Part shown: positions 43,595 to 53,183 of the stretch, piece after piece
Layout: the number at the start of each line of letters is the position of its first letter
Numbering within the stretch: the stretch's first letter is position 1
Notes under the pieces: generated by a model
Databases searched by the model: none
What the model saw: only the letters and a program-made list of their open reading frames with translations
Told to the model about the DNA's origin: nothing
Translations under genes and position numbers: made by a program
NCBI GenBank assembly: GCA_913062815.1
Contig: CAJXWZ010000035.1
Coordinates: 1-53,183, forward strand
DNA: 53,183 nt
From: an uncultured Colwellia sp.
GTDB lineage: Bacteria; Pseudomonadota; Gammaproteobacteria; Enterobacterales; Alteromonadaceae
Direction of reading: 5' to 3'

Positions 43595-44425
43595 TTAACT
43601 ATTAACAGTTAACGTTGCAGCAAAACCTCTTGCTTTTTCAAGGTCTTCAGGCGTATCAACGCCCTCTACAGGTACATTAGATTTAGCCACTTCAACGTGA
43701 ATATGCTCACCTTGGTACAGTACTCTTAATTGTTCGAGGGCTTCTACTTGTTCTAATTGACTCGCAGGCCAATTCACATAATCTTTAATAAAACCAGCGC
43801 GATAAGCATAAATACCGACATGGCGTAAATAAAAGTCACCAACAGCATTAATATTGTTATTACCTAAAAATCGCTCTCTATCATAAGGAATGGTAGCGCG
43901 ACTAAAATATAGCGCATAGCCATCTTTATCCGTAATAACTTTAACCGCATTAGCATTAAATGCCTCTTCAACAGTGTCTATATTAATAGCTAAAGTCGAC
44001 ATACGAGCAATTTTTAATGTGTTACGTTGTCTTTGAGTCGCCAAATTATGAGCAACTTGAGCAATATTTTCAGGCGGTATGAACGGTTCATCCCCCTGAA
44101 CATTAACAATAATTTCATCATCACCAAACTGGTATTGCTCCATCACCTCAGCTAAACGCTCTGTGCCTGATTGATGATCTGCTCGGGTTTTACAGACTTC
44201 GCCACCAAAGCTTTTCACTACTTGTTCAACTTCGTCATTATCTGTGGCCACAATCACTTTGTTCGCGCCACTTAATAGCGCTTTTTCAACTACCCATTGA
44301 ATCATTGGTTTTCCGCCAATATCAGCTAACACTTTTCCCGGTAAACGGGATGATTGATAACGCGCAGGAATAACAACAATAAATGAAGTAACTTCTGATG
44401 TAGGATTATGGGTAGCTAGGCTCAT
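43595..44425 (-). CDS. kdsB: 3-deoxy-manno-octulosonate cytidylyltransferase KdsB
   Basis: KdsB activates KDO with CTP to CMP-KDO for lipopolysaccharide inner-core synthesis. Motifs are [28 protein letters not shown] (nucleotide-binding), [30 protein letters not shown] and [12 protein letters not shown]. At 276 aa it carries about 15 extra N-terminal residues. An AAAGG ribosome site supports the ATG at 44425. Gene order msbA-lpxK-Trm112-kdsB matches E. coli. Confidence 0.95.
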   Translation of the reverse strand: MSLATHNPTSEVTSFIVVIPARYQSSRLPGKVLADIGGKPMIQWVVEKALLSGANKVIVATDNDEVEQVVKSFGGEVCKTRADHQSGTERLAEVMEQYQFGDDEIIVNVQGDEPFIPPENIAQVAHNLATQRQRNTLKIARMSTLAINIDTVEEAFNANAVKVITDKDGYALYFSRATIPYDRERFLGNNNINAVGDFYLRHVGIYAYRAGFIKDYVNWPASQLEQVEALEQLRVLYQGEHIHVEVAKSNVPVEGVDTPEDLEKARGFAATLTVNS

Positions 44426-44428
44426 AAT

Positions 44429-44614
44429 TTAACCTTTATATTCAGCATCAAGTTGACGAGCTTCACTTTCTAACAGTACTGGAATGTCTTTATCAATGGC
44501 GTAGGCGAGTTTATCGAATTTGCACACTAACTCTTGCTCCGCTTTATTATAATCGAGCTTTCCTTTGCACACAGGACACGCTAGTATTTCCATTAATTTA
44601 GTATCAAAAGCCAT
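44429..44614 (-). CDS. Trm112/YcaR family small zinc-ribbon-like protein
   Basis: The 61-aa protein starts [20 protein letters not shown] and continues [24 protein letters not shown], the Trm112-domain pattern found in YcaR. The CPVC pair and the later VC may bind zinc. Its cellular role in bacteria is not settled. It lies three bases before kdsB and 21 bases after lpxK, so it is co-transcribed with lipid A and KDO genes. Confidence 0.9.
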   Translation of the reverse strand: MAFDTKLMEILACPVCKGKLDYNKAEQELVCKFDKLAYAIDKDIPVLLESEARQLDAEYKG

Positions 44615-44635
44615 GATTTAATTCTCTTTATTAGA

Positions 44636-45670
44636 TTATTTTGCTGGATTAAGTTCCGCGCTACACTTTGTAATGCTCTGCACTAGTTTGTACGCATCTT
44701 GCTGAGAAAACTGGGCATTAACAGGTAAATACCACCAATTATCTTGTGCGAATGCATGGCATTTTACCGCATCTTTCTCAGTCATTAACAGCGGTAATTC
44801 ACTATTAAACTGATTAAAATCCTCAAACACGAAATCTTTATGATCAACATAGCCTTGTTGTGCTAACAATTTAAAGCCTAGCGTTTCAAGTGTGGTGAAA
44901 AAACGTTGTGGATCACCAATACCTGCTGCGGCATTAACTGTTTGCCATTGTTGAAAAAAGTCACTTAATGACATTTTCTTGTCACTATTAATTTGAACTA
45001 ATTCTGTTGCCGTTAATTGCATTAATAGTGATTTATTTGTTGAGTCAGTTTTATTTAGGTGATTACCATTATATATATGTATATCCGCTTTATTTAAGCG
45101 CCACTTTCCTTCTCGTAATGGCCCTGCGGGTAACAACAAACCATTGCCAAAAAGCCTGTTTGCATCAATAACAATTATTTCTAAATCACGTTGCAGTCGA
45201 TAATGCTGCAGGCCATCATCACTGATAATAATATCGCAACCTTGTTCAACTAACATTTGAGCATTAGCGACGCGATCACTGCCAACAATAACGGGGATTT
45301 TGCAACGGTGATAAATTAGAACCGGCTCATCACCTGCTTGCTTGCTTGTTGAATTAACATCAAGGCAATAGGGATAACGGGCAGCATTGCCACCGTACCC
45401 TCGAGCCGTAACTCCGGGTTTGAATCCTAGCTGTTTAGCTAATTCAACAAGATGAATTACCACAGGTGTTTTACCATTACCACCGACGCCGATATTGCCA
45501 ACCACTATCACAGGCTTAGTAATCACGTATGACTTTATTAGCCCTAATTTAAACCCTAAACGTCGACATGAACTAATAAACCAAAACAATAATGTGAAGG
45601 GAAGTAGCAGCGGTACTAGATAATATTTTGCTCGATGCTTTTTAAACCAAACTTTCTCAATTAAGCGCAC
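44636..45670 (-). CDS. lpxK: Tetraacyldisaccharide 4'-kinase LpxK
   Basis: LpxK phosphorylates the lipid A precursor to lipid IVA at the inner membrane. An N-terminal membrane segment (YYLVPLLLPFTLLFWFI) is followed by the P-loop VGNIGVGGNGKTPVVI and by TARGYGG, DDGLQHYRLQRDLEI and MTEKDAVKC. Start choice: a GTG at 45676 also opens the frame, but its GGAG overlaps the codon. GTG at 45670 has GGAG five bases upstream and yields MRLIEKVW, aligned with E. coli MIEKIW. It lies 20 to 26 bases after msbA. Confidence 0.93.
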   Translation of the reverse strand: MRLIEKVWFKKHRAKYYLVPLLLPFTLLFWFISSCRRLGFKLGLIKSYVITKPVIVVGNIGVGGNGKTPVVIHLVELAKQLGFKPGVTARGYGGNAARYPYCLDVNSTSKQAGDEPVLIYHRCKIPVIVGSDRVANAQMLVEQGCDIIISDDGLQHYRLQRDLEIIVIDANRLFGNGLLLPAGPLREGKWRLNKADIHIYNGNHLNKTDSTNKSLLMQLTATELVQINSDKKMSLSDFFQQWQTVNAAAGIGDPQRFFTTLETLGFKLLAQQGYVDHKDFVFEDFNQFNSELPLLMTEKDAVKCHAFAQDNWWYLPVNAQFSQQDAYKLVQSITKCSAELNPAK

Positions 45671-45696
45671 ATTCACTCCGAGTAAACTTGAATATC

Positions 45697-47472
45697 TTAT
45701 GATTCAAATTGAAAACTATGCAATTGCGCATAAGCACCATCTTTTTTAAGTAACGCTTGATGCTTACCTTGTTCAACAATTTCACCTTGTTCCATCACGA
45801 TTATTTTATCGGCATTTTCTATAGTAGACAATCGGTGGGCAATCACAATCGACGTCCTGTTTTGTTTTAATGTTTGTAAAGCATCTTGAATATGGCGCTC
45901 TGACTCTGTATCTAAAGCACTTGTTGCTTCATCTAAAATAAGGAATGGGGCATCACACAATAGTGCTCTAGCAATAGCAACACGCTGCCTTTGTCCACCT
46001 GAAAGTAACGAACCATTTTCACCGATATTTGTTGCTAAGCCTTGTGGCATTTGTTCCGCAAACTCCATAACATGGGCACTTTTAGCAGCAGCAATTATAT
46101 CATCTATACTAGCTTCGGGCTTACCATAAGCAATATTATTAGCTAAGGTATCGTTAAATAATACGACTTGCTGTGATACATAAGCAAACTGATTACGTAG
46201 ATCCTTTAGCTTATAATGCTCAATGTTTACATCATCTATTTGCACTTCACCTTGGCTGGCGTCATAAAAACGTAGTAATAATGCGCTAGCGGTTGATTTT
46301 CCACTGCCTGAGCGGCCAATCAGGGCGATGGTTTCACCTGGTTGTGCTTCAAAAGAAATATTCTCTAGTGACCATTTGGGTTCGATATCGTCATTGGCCC
46401 TAGTGCTAGGGTCATAATTGTAAGCAAAATTCACATCTTTAAAGGTTAACTTTCCTTTTGCTTTAATCAACTCCTTAGTACCAGTATCTTTTTCTGCTGC
46501 TTGGTCTAATACCGAAAAGATACTCACGCATGCTGCCATGCCCTTTTGAAACTCACTATTAACATTAGTAAGCATTTTCAATGGCCTTAACAGCATTGTC
46601 ATGTAAGTGATTACACTGACAAAGCTACCCGCTGAAATACTGTCACGTAAACTTTCAGAGTTAACTGCGTAAAAAACAAAAGCCAGCGCAAACGAGGCAA
46701 TAATTTGAATAATAGGGACACTACCCGCTTTCGTTGCAACTAACTTCATGCGTTGCTGACGGTTGTTTTTATTTATTTGCGCAAAACGATTAAACTCTTT
46801 TTCTTGACCACTAAAGGTAAGTACTACTTTATGACCATTAAAAGTTTGCTCTGCTGCCGTGGTTACTTCACCCATCGCGCCTTGAATATTCTTACTTACT
46901 CTACGAAAGCGTTTTGAAACAATAGTAACAATAATAGCGATGAGTGGTGTTATCAGTAAAAAGATTACCGATAACTGCCAACTGATATAAAACATCAAAC
47001 CAATTAAACCTAATACAAAGGCGCTTTGTTGAACAATAACCAATATTGATTTACTCACTGAATTTAATACTTGCTCTGTATCAAAGGTAAGCTTAGAAAT
47101 TAATCCACCCGTTGACTCTTTGTCATGAAATGCCACCGGCATTGCCATTATATGTTCAAACAAATGCTGTTTTAAATCAGTTACTACATGATTACCTACC
47201 CAAGCAAGGCAATAGTTAGCAACAAAATGAAACAATCCACGAAAAATGAAAGCGACTACTACAAATACCGGAGCCCACTTCATAAACTCGCTATTAGCAC
47301 CAGCAAGCCCCTCATCGATTAAAGGTTGCAGTTTTGATAAAAAATAGACATCAATCGCGGCATAACCCAACATGCCAATAATTGCCGCCACAAAACCTAA
47401 TTTATAAGCTTTAGCATAGCTAAGTAAGCGTTTAAAATTTTGCCATGTTGTGGCTGTTAAAGGTATTGCCAT
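45697..47472 (-). CDS. msbA: Lipid A export ATP-binding/permease protein MsbA
   Basis: This ABC half-transporter flips lipid A-core across the inner membrane as a homodimer. Six helices lie within residues about 20-310, followed by an ATPase domain. The ATPase shows Walker A LIGRSGSGKST, Q-loop FAYVSQQVVLFNDT, signature LLSGGQRQRVAIARA, Walker B FLILDEATSALD and the switch His in IAHRLST. At 591 aa it is the normal length. It follows comEC by about 78 bases, as in many gammaproteobacteria, and heads the msbA-lpxK-Trm112-kdsB set. Confidence 0.95.
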   Translation of the reverse strand: MAIPLTATTWQNFKRLLSYAKAYKLGFVAAIIGMLGYAAIDVYFLSKLQPLIDEGLAGANSEFMKWAPVFVVVAFIFRGLFHFVANYCLAWVGNHVVTDLKQHLFEHIMAMPVAFHDKESTGGLISKLTFDTEQVLNSVSKSILVIVQQSAFVLGLIGLMFYISWQLSVIFLLITPLIAIIVTIVSKRFRRVSKNIQGAMGEVTTAAEQTFNGHKVVLTFSGQEKEFNRFAQINKNNRQQRMKLVATKAGSVPIIQIIASFALAFVFYAVNSESLRDSISAGSFVSVITYMTMLLRPLKMLTNVNSEFQKGMAACVSIFSVLDQAAEKDTGTKELIKAKGKLTFKDVNFAYNYDPSTRANDDIEPKWSLENISFEAQPGETIALIGRSGSGKSTASALLLRFYDASQGEVQIDDVNIEHYKLKDLRNQFAYVSQQVVLFNDTLANNIAYGKPEASIDDIIAAAKSAHVMEFAEQMPQGLATNIGENGSLLSGGQRQRVAIARALLCDAPFLILDEATSALDTESERHIQDALQTLKQNRTSIVIAHRLSTIENADKIIVMEQGEIVEQGKHQALLKKDGAYAQLHSFQFES

Positions 47473-47550
47473 AGGGTAAATTGTCTCTATTGAACATGTT
47501 ATTATTACAATAGCTTGATTTTAACGTGATTTAGTTAAACAACCAACTAA

Positions 47551-50004
47551 TTATCTAGGCCATAAAGTGTTTGCAAACCAAAAAGGCCACAAATCATGCT
47601 GGTATGTTCTTATGTTCACCTCACTGGCTGAAAAGTTAATCAATATCTGCCCAGTAACAGCTGTATTCAATAATTCAATATTATTTGCTTGATAACGCTG
47701 AACAACACTTTCAACGGGCATATGCCACCTATTTAAAAACCCTGCACTGACAATAGCCAGCTTAGGCTTTATTTGCTTAATAAAGTTATTGCTAGATGAG
47801 GTTTTTGAACCGTGATGGGGTACTATCAATATGTCTGCATTTAATGATGGATATTGCTTTAATAATTTTCCTTCCACTTTTCTAGAAATATCGCCTGTTA
47901 GTAATACTTGATGCTTGCCATCTGAAATCAATAATACACAGGAGTCATCATTTTCTTTGCCTAGGGCTTGGTGTGGCCATAACATGGCAATAGTTAACCC
48001 TTGCCAATTATATGATTGTCCTTGTTGACAGGCGCTTACTCCTTCCATATCTACCTTGTTATAAATCAACTCTGCTATGTTAATTGACTGTTGTAATACT
48101 CCTAAACCACCAGCATGATCATTGTCACTATGGCTAATAATAACCTTGTCTAATTGTCGTATATTTTCATGCTGCAAATAAGGCAGAATAACCGCCTCAA
48201 CCATATTAAAACCACTACTATAAGCTGCACCTGTATCATATAAAATGGCCTTATTATCTTTTTCAATCAATACTGATAGTCCTTGGCCAACATCAAAAAC
48301 CACCAACTGCCAGCTATCAACATTGATATCTGTATTTGCTTTAATTGAAGCACTGTTGGCGTTAGTCAATTTTGTAATTGACCAAGCGGTACAGAGAATT
48401 AAACAACAGCACAAAAACAAGCGTCTCACTAAACTACCTGCATTAAAGAAAGTAAGCCTAAACTGAGTAAAGAATATCAAGAAACTTAACCCTCCAATGA
48501 CGACCATTAACTGCACATGACCAGTAGAAAGCTCAATTATTGCAAAAGGGAACCTTGATAAATAACTTAAATATACCCAAAGTACTTGTACTGATTCTAA
48601 GCAAAGTGAGAGGCAAAGTTGCGATAAATTTTCGGCTATTGGCATCAACAAAACAGATAATAAACAAAGTGGTATGCAAACAAAACTCATCCATGGCACA
48701 GCGATAATATTAGCCAATAGTGCCACTAAAGATATCTGCTGAAAAAACACCGCGCTAATAGGTAATAGCATTAGGGTTAAACTCAATTGAATAACAACTA
48801 ATCCTTTAATAAATCGCCAAATTTTTCCTCCTGATGATATTGCGCTTTTAAACCGCCACAGCGTTAAAAAAATAACAGTAACCGCGTAAACAGATAGCCA
48901 AAAACTAGCAGTGAACAAGCTAAAAGGAGTCATTAAGGTTAATAAAAATAGTGTTAACAATAACCATCTTTTCAGCGAGAACTTTATCGCTAGCAAACGT
49001 ACTAGCCAATAAAGATTTAACATCAATAAAGCGCGAATTGTTGGTAGTGAAAATCCCGCCAAATAACCATAAAAAGCTGCCACTAAAATACTAAAGCCAA
49101 TGGCAACATATCGACCATTGACTGTCTGCAAAGCTACACAGGAAGAAAATAATTGCAAAGGCAATATACTGATAAGTCGCATAACAAGTAAATAACTTGC
49201 TGTGGCCACTAGACCTATATGTAAACCAGAAATCGCAATAAGATGTCCGGTGCCAGTCGCTTGTAAAATTGTCCATGATTTAGCATTTAATTCTGCACGT
49301 GAGCCAAAGCCGATCGCTAATAGAATTGGAGTAATTTCATACTCTTGTTCAAATTGAGATAATAAATTTTTATAGTCATTAAAAAGCTGCTGCCGTTTAG
49401 TATTTTGCTCTTGAATGATATGATTATTTTTGTGATTAACCACATAACCTGTCGCACTAATTGTTTGGCTATTAAGCCAAGTTTGATAGCTGAAACTACC
49501 CAGATTTGCTAAACCGTGCGCTGGTTTAAATTTGACTTTTAACAGAGCAATCTGACCTTGTTGTAACACTAATGATGCTTGTTTCCAGCTCAAACGTATT
49601 TTAATAGCCGAAGGTAACTTTTGTTGATTAAGGTGAGTGACGTTAAAATTAAATCGTAAATGTTCTTGCACTAGCCCCACGCTTGCATCAGTCTTCTTTT
49701 GTTGGCTTTTTGCAACGTGCAAGCTGAGCACTTCGCCCTTAATCCACTGTGGTTTAGCGGATAATTCAACAACATCCAAATTGTTTTTTTGCCATAATTG
49801 TTGGAAGTGAACAGCATTAAACAACATCCAGCACGCACCAAAGAGTATACCTGAGCTTAAAAACCAAGATTTATTACGGTTGAATGAAGAGAAAAAGATG
49901 AATGCGAGCAAAAGAAATGGAAATAGCACAGAAAGATCTGGCACTATTGGCAAAAATAGTGACAATATAGCACCTAGAAAAAAACTCGCTAGCCACCAAT
50001 CCAT
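47551..50004 (-). CDS. comEC: DNA internalisation-related competence protein ComEC/Rec2
   Basis: This 817-aa inner-membrane protein is the DNA uptake channel. It has an N-terminal DUF4131/OB region, the Competence domain with many helices (about residues 215-480, start LLAIGFGSRAELNAKSW and GTGHLIAISGLHIGL), and a C-terminal metallo-beta-lactamase domain (about 555-780). The latter has VFDVGQGLSVLIEKDNKAILYDTG, the metal motif SHSDNDHAGG, LLTGDI and PHHGSKTSSS. The metal ligands look intact. A ComEA-like protein is also encoded in this window, so natural transformation is plausible. Confidence 0.93.
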   Translation of the reverse strand: MDWWLASFFLGAILSLFLPIVPDLSVLFPFLLLAFIFFSSFNRNKSWFLSSGILFGACWMLFNAVHFQQLWQKNNLDVVELSAKPQWIKGEVLSLHVAKSQQKKTDASVGLVQEHLRFNFNVTHLNQQKLPSAIKIRLSWKQASLVLQQGQIALLKVKFKPAHGLANLGSFSYQTWLNSQTISATGYVVNHKNNHIIQEQNTKRQQLFNDYKNLLSQFEQEYEITPILLAIGFGSRAELNAKSWTILQATGTGHLIAISGLHIGLVATASYLLVMRLISILPLQLFSSCVALQTVNGRYVAIGFSILVAAFYGYLAGFSLPTIRALLMLNLYWLVRLLAIKFSLKRWLLLTLFLLTLMTPFSLFTASFWLSVYAVTVIFLTLWRFKSAISSGGKIWRFIKGLVVIQLSLTLMLLPISAVFFQQISLVALLANIIAVPWMSFVCIPLCLLSVLLMPIAENLSQLCLSLCLESVQVLWVYLSYLSRFPFAIIELSTGHVQLMVVIGGLSFLIFFTQFRLTFFNAGSLVRRLFLCCCLILCTAWSITKLTNANSASIKANTDINVDSWQLVVFDVGQGLSVLIEKDNKAILYDTGAAYSSGFNMVEAVILPYLQHENIRQLDKVIISHSDNDHAGGLGVLQQSINIAELIYNKVDMEGVSACQQGQSYNWQGLTIAMLWPHQALGKENDDSCVLLISDGKHQVLLTGDISRKVEGKLLKQYPSLNADILIVPHHGSKTSSSNNFIKQIKPKLAIVSAGFLNRWHMPVESVVQRYQANNIELLNTAVTGQILINFSASEVNIRTYQHDLWPFWFANTLWPR

Positions 50005-50069
50005 AGTGAATCTATAACATCCAAGTTATTGTGGGTAAAAGAAGTAAACTTAATAATAAGTATTAGTAT

Positions 50070-50579
50070 ATGCCAAAAAAAATAATTAAGCGCTTAATGC
50101 CCGATCCTCAATCAATTAAAGCCAATAAACATCTTAAAATTTTTGGTAGCCTATTGCACAACCCTCACCTTTGGCATTTAAATCGTCATTCAGTAGCAAA
50201 AGCTTTTGCCGTTGGTTTATTTTTCGCTTTTATTCCTGTGCCATTTCAAATGGTACTAGCAGCTGGCACTGCTATTTTGGTCCATTCAAATCTTCCCCTG
50301 TCAATTGCTTTAGTCTGGATAACGAATCCATTAACTATGCCTGCTATCTTCTATTCCTGCTATATTGTCGGCACATGGATTATTGGCGCACCCGCACAAG
50401 AATTTAGTTTTGAAGCAAATTGGCAATGGGTAGTCGATAGTTTGTCGACGATTGGACCTGCGTTTTTGCTTGGATGCGGTGTGTTAGCGACAGTCTTTGC
50501 TATTATTGGTTATTTTGGTATACAGGGCTTATGGCGCTACAGTGTTAGCAAAGCATGGCAAAACCGAAAAGAAAGATAA
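50070..50579 (+). CDS. DUF2062 small membrane protein
   Basis: The 169-aa protein has the DUF2062 start pattern (HNPHLWHLNRHSVAKAFAVGLFFAFIPVPFQMVLA) and three or four helices. Segments ALVWITNPLTMPAIFYSCYIVGTWI and IGPAFLLGCGVLATVFAIIGYFG are typical of the family. The function is not known. It is often found beside comEC/msbA. It is divergent from comEC (65-base gap) and convergent with ruvB (four-base gap). Confidence 0.88.
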   Translation: MPKKIIKRLMPDPQSIKANKHLKIFGSLLHNPHLWHLNRHSVAKAFAVGLFFAFIPVPFQMVLAAGTAILVHSNLPLSIALVWITNPLTMPAIFYSCYIVGTWIIGAPAQEFSFEANWQWVVDSLSTIGPAFLLGCGVLATVFAIIGYFGIQGLWRYSVSKAWQNRKER

Positions 50580-50583
50580 AAAA

Positions 50584-51591
50584 CTACTCCTTGGGGCGTT
50601 CAATCGAGAAATGCTGATAAGCCCTATCAGTAACAATTCTTCCCCTTGGGGTGCGTTGCAAAAATCCTTGTTGAATTAAAAATGGCTCTAGTACATCTTC
50701 AATGGTCTCACGCTCTTCACCAATTGCTGCAGCTACATTATCAAGACCTACAGGCCCCCCCATAAACTTATCAATAATGGCATGAAGTAACTTTCTGTCC
50801 ATAATATCAAAACCTTCATTGTCTACTTCAAGCATATCAAGTGCTGCAGCGGCAGTGTCTTGATTGACTAAACCATGAGTTTTAATGTCAGCATAATCGC
50901 GGACACGACGTAATAGCCTGTTAGCTATGCGAGGAGTACCGCGAGAACGGCGAGCAACTTCAAATGCCCCTTGCTCATCAATATTTAAATTTAGAAAATG
51001 TGCAGAGCGTTTAACAATTGACGTTAGATCTTGGACATTATAAAACTCTAAGCGTTGCACAATACCAAACCTATCACGCAGCGGAGATGTTAATGCACCA
51101 GCGCGAGTAGTCGCGCCAATTAAGGTAAAAGGTGGTAGGTCAAGTTTAATTGAACGTGCCGCTGGCCCTTCGCCAATCATAATATCTAACTGATAATCTT
51201 CCATTGCTGGATAAAGCACTTCTTCTACCACAGGGCTTAAGCGGTGAATCTCATCAATAAATAAAATGTCGTTTTCTTCTAAATTAGTAAGTAAAGCAGC
51301 TAAATCACCGGCTTTCTCTAATACAGGGCCTGAAGTAGTGCGAATGTTTACGCCCATTTCATTGGCAACAATATTAGCCAATGTTGTTTTACCTAGGCCA
51401 GGTGGTCCAAAAATAAGTAAATGATCTAAAGGCTCTCCTCGTTTTTTTGCCGCAGGAATAAAAATTTCCATTTGCGCTTTGACGTGGGCTTGACCAGTAT
51501 AATCAAGCAGCATTTTTGGCCGAATAGCGCGATCCACGCCTTCATCTTCAAAGGTTGCTACTGGTTCAATTAAGCGATCTGCTTCTATCAT
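50584..51591 (-). CDS. ruvB: Holliday junction branch migration ATPase RuvB
   Basis: RuvB is the AAA+ motor that drives branch migration with RuvA. Walker A is [11 protein letters not shown], Walker B is LFIDEIHRL, sensor/arginine-finger regions are [18 protein letters not shown], and the C-terminal winged helix has [18 protein letters not shown]. The frame is open ten codons further to 51621, but MIEADRLI at 51591 is the conserved start, with an AGGA site eight bases upstream. That gives 335 aa. It follows ruvA by 86 bases. Confidence 0.95.
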   Translation of the reverse strand: MIEADRLIEPVATFEDEGVDRAIRPKMLLDYTGQAHVKAQMEIFIPAAKKRGEPLDHLLIFGPPGLGKTTLANIVANEMGVNIRTTSGPVLEKAGDLAALLTNLEENDILFIDEIHRLSPVVEEVLYPAMEDYQLDIMIGEGPAARSIKLDLPPFTLIGATTRAGALTSPLRDRFGIVQRLEFYNVQDLTSIVKRSAHFLNLNIDEQGAFEVARRSRGTPRIANRLLRRVRDYADIKTHGLVNQDTAAAALDMLEVDNEGFDIMDRKLLHAIIDKFMGGPVGLDNVAAAIGEERETIEDVLEPFLIQQGFLQRTPRGRIVTDRAYQHFSIERPKE

Positions 51592-51677
51592 TTTTATTCC
51601 TATTTTTCTAACTGGTCTCACTGCAAATGAGTGAAATTTTAATCATTCATGTAATCGTGCGGCGTAAGAATGAATGA

Positions 51678-52304
51678 TTACAGCATCGACTTAAGTGATA
51701 ACCGAATAAGATCTTCGCTACTCAGACCATCTGTGTATACAAGCTTGACTGCTTTATCAGCTTGTACTTGTTTGTAACCCAATGAAATCAGAGCGTTGAT
51801 GGCATCACCTTTGTTATCACTAAAGCCATTGATGAAGGTTTGCTCCGTACTTAATTGCACAGGCATAGCATCGGTGGCTGGTGTGGTGGAAGTTATCTGC
51901 CAATCTTTGAGCCTGTCGCGCATTTCTATTAACAAACGTTCAGCGGTTTTTTTGCCCACACCCGGTATTTTTACGATACCTGAGACATCATCGTGAGCAA
52001 CACAGCTAACAAATTGATCTGCTGACATTGCCGACAATACCGCTAACGCTAATTTCGGACCAACGCCATTAACCTTGATTAATAAACGGAATAATTTACG
52101 TTCAGTGGTATTGGCAAAGCCATATAGCAACTGGGCATCTTCACGCACCACAAAATGCGTATAGATAATGGCTTGCTCATTAAGCTCTGGCAAGGCATAA
52201 ATGCTGGTCATCGGCATGGTAACTTCATAACCGACACCAGCACATTCAATAAGGATTTCAGGGGGGAACTTTTCAGCTAAAGTGCCAGATAAACGACCTA
52301 TCAC
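51678..52304 (-). CDS. ruvA: Holliday junction DNA-binding protein RuvA
   Basis: The 208-aa protein has an N-terminal OB fold ([28 protein letters not shown]), two helix-hairpin-helix motifs ([17 protein letters not shown] and [23 protein letters not shown]) and a C-terminal RuvB-contacting domain ([20 protein letters not shown]). The start codon is GTG with a weak AGG ribosome site nine bases upstream. It forms the tetramer that binds the four-way junction. Confidence 0.95.
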   Translation of the reverse strand: MIGRLSGTLAEKFPPEILIECAGVGYEVTMPMTSIYALPELNEQAIIYTHFVVREDAQLLYGFANTTERKLFRLLIKVNGVGPKLALAVLSAMSADQFVSCVAHDDVSGIVKIPGVGKKTAERLLIEMRDRLKDWQITSTTPATDAMPVQLSTEQTFINGFSDNKGDAINALISLGYKQVQADKAVKLVYTDGLSSEDLIRLSLKSML

Positions 52305-52376
52305 AAAATAAACCTAACAAAAATAATTCAGATGACAAAAGCATACCACTAGATATTTATACAGTAAAGTAGTGTT

Positions 52377-52907
52377 TTACTTTCTCAGCCTTCCGCGTAC
52401 TATTTTCTTAGCTTGACCGGCAAGCTTTGTTAAACTTTGGTGACTATTAGCATGGCATAAGGCAACGGCAAGTGCATCGGCAGCATCAGCTTGAGGCGTG
52501 CCTGGCAGTTTAAGGATTGTTTTCACCATATGCTGCACTTGTGATTTATCAGCACCACCTGTACCCACAACAGCTTGTTTTATTTGTCGTGCAGAATATT
52601 CACTTATAATAAGATCATTATTCGTTGCCGCTACTATGGCAGCACCGCGTGCTTGACCAAGCTTTAACGCTGAATCAGGATTTTTGGCCATAAACACTTG
52701 TTCTATAGCAAACATATCGGGTTTGAATTGTAGAATAATTTCAGAAACACCAGCAAATATAGTTTGCAAGCGCGAGCCGAGATCATCACCTTGACTTAGC
52801 GCTTTAATGCAGCCACTACCAAGATAGGTATAACTGCGACCTTGTTGCTTAATGACCCCGTAGCCAGTGAAACGTGAACCGGGGTCTATACCGAGAATAA
52901 TGCTCAT
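52377..52907 (-). CDS. ruvC: Crossover junction endodeoxyribonuclease RuvC
   Basis: RuvC resolves Holliday junctions by paired nicking. At 176 aa the RNase H-like fold has the catalytic Asp in [16 protein letters not shown], a Glu in [11 protein letters not shown], and Asp residues in [14 protein letters not shown]. It begins the ruvC-ruvA-ruvB run. No yebC gene lies between it and aspS, which differs from the common aspS-yebC-ruvC order. Confidence 0.95.
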   Translation of the reverse strand: MSIILGIDPGSRFTGYGVIKQQGRSYTYLGSGCIKALSQGDDLGSRLQTIFAGVSEIILQFKPDMFAIEQVFMAKNPDSALKLGQARGAAIVAATNNDLIISEYSARQIKQAVVGTGGADKSQVQHMVKTILKLPGTPQADAADALAVALCHANSHQSLTKLAGQAKKIVRGRLRK

Positions 52908-52936
52908 AATTTGTAGGGAAATACCTATAGATGTAC

Positions 52937-52962
52937 TTCAGTTCGATCCGTATCGAACCGAA
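52937..52962. other. Hairpin between aspS and ruvC
   Basis: GTTCGAT and ATCGAAC pair perfectly around the loop CCGT, and three further base pairs extend the stem beyond one mismatch. It fills the 69-bp gap after the aspS stop. No T-run follows, so it may be a weak terminator, an RNA-stability element or a processing site. Confidence 0.4.
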
Positions 52963-52976
52963 ATACTAGGTAGTCG

Positions 52977-53183
52977 CTATTCGCCTTTTGAGTCTTTTGA
53001 GTCTTTTGAGTCTTTAACTATCGTTGCTACACCTAGTTCTGCTAACTGTTCAGGGTTTGCGTTACCGGGTGCATTAGTTAATGGACAAGCTGCAGTGGTT
53101 GTTTTAGGGAAAGCCATTACTTCTCGAATAGAACTTGCACCAGTCATCAACATTACTAGCCTATCTAAACCGAAAGCTAAACC
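52977..53183 (-). CDS. aspS: Aspartyl-tRNA synthetase, C-terminal end (partial)
   Basis: Only the last 68 residues lie in the window. [22 protein letters not shown] with [17 protein letters not shown] is the class II motif 3 and C-terminal signature of bacterial AspRS, which charges tRNA-Asp. The extreme C-terminus is [12 protein letters not shown], encoded by a 9-bp direct repeat (three units, 52985-53011), which is unlikely to be catalytic. The gene runs off the right edge on the minus strand. Confidence 0.95.
   Translation of the reverse strand, partial: GLAFGLDRLVMLMTGASSIREVMAFPKTTTAACPLTNAPGNANPEQLAELGVATIVKDSKDSKDSKGE

Noticed and set aside
52937..52962. tRNA T-arm-like GTTCGATCC
   Set aside because: It is only a short hairpin; no acceptor, D- or anticodon arm can be built around it.

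Overview
The window looks like a chromosomal segment of an AT-rich marine gammaproteobacterium of the order Alteromonadales, most likely Colwellia or a close relative. This is an inference from gene content (FadI/FadJ, an ECF sigma factor with a DUF3379 partner, CsiV after mfd, DUF1244, EAL-HDOD and GGDEF-EAL proteins, the msbA-lpxK-Trm112-kdsB block and ruvCAB) and from base composition. I see no rRNA, tRNA, CRISPR array, insertion sequence, prophage or integron. Most of the window is conserved core genome.

Layout. (1) 1-3.7 kb: the 3' part of a large membrane sensor with Y_Y_Y, two PAS, GGDEF and EAL domains, its terminator, then an unusual small-gene patch. That patch holds an 83-aa protein ending in six perfect nine-residue repeats, a 36-aa ORF behind it ending in TWWS, a small two-helix membrane protein on the other strand, and a 28-bp perfect palindrome. 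(2) 3.7-7.2 kb (minus): fadI-fadJ, the beta-oxidation complex, with a FadR-like operator upstream. (3) 7.4-16.1 kb (plus): moxR, DUF58, DUF4381, two VWA proteins and BatD, running directly into an ECF sigma factor and a DUF3379 membrane protein. (4) 16.1-20.7 kb: selO and putP (minus) and an EAL-HDOD protein (plus). (5) 20.7-27.6 kb (minus): a sulfate-activation cluster, cysD-cysN-SLC13/RCK carrier-cysC-DHH protein-galE. (6) 27.8-33.8 kb: a ComEA-like protein (minus), then mfd-csiV-DUF1244 (plus). (7) 33.8-40.6 kb (plus): a MacAB/Lol-like ABC export operon, a DUF2141 secreted protein and a NarL/LiaRS-type two-component system. A matched long inverted repeat precedes both the export operon and the DUF2141 gene. 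(8) 40.6-53.2 kb, almost all minus: an orphan periplasmic solute-binding protein, rsuA, roxA, kdsB-Trm112-lpxK-msbA, comEC, DUF2062 (plus), ruvB-ruvA-ruvC and the 3' end of aspS.

How the genes work together: regions 2 and 5 are complete metabolic modules. Region 3 is a probable periplasm-facing complex whose MoxR ATPase and VWA proteins may share regulation with the ECF sigma factor. Region 7 looks like a self-contained envelope-stress or efflux circuit in which the two-component system may act through the paired inverted repeats. The two most novel items are the repeat-peptide locus at 2.5-3.0 kb and the paired 34-bp-spaced elements at 33.85 and 38.18 kb.
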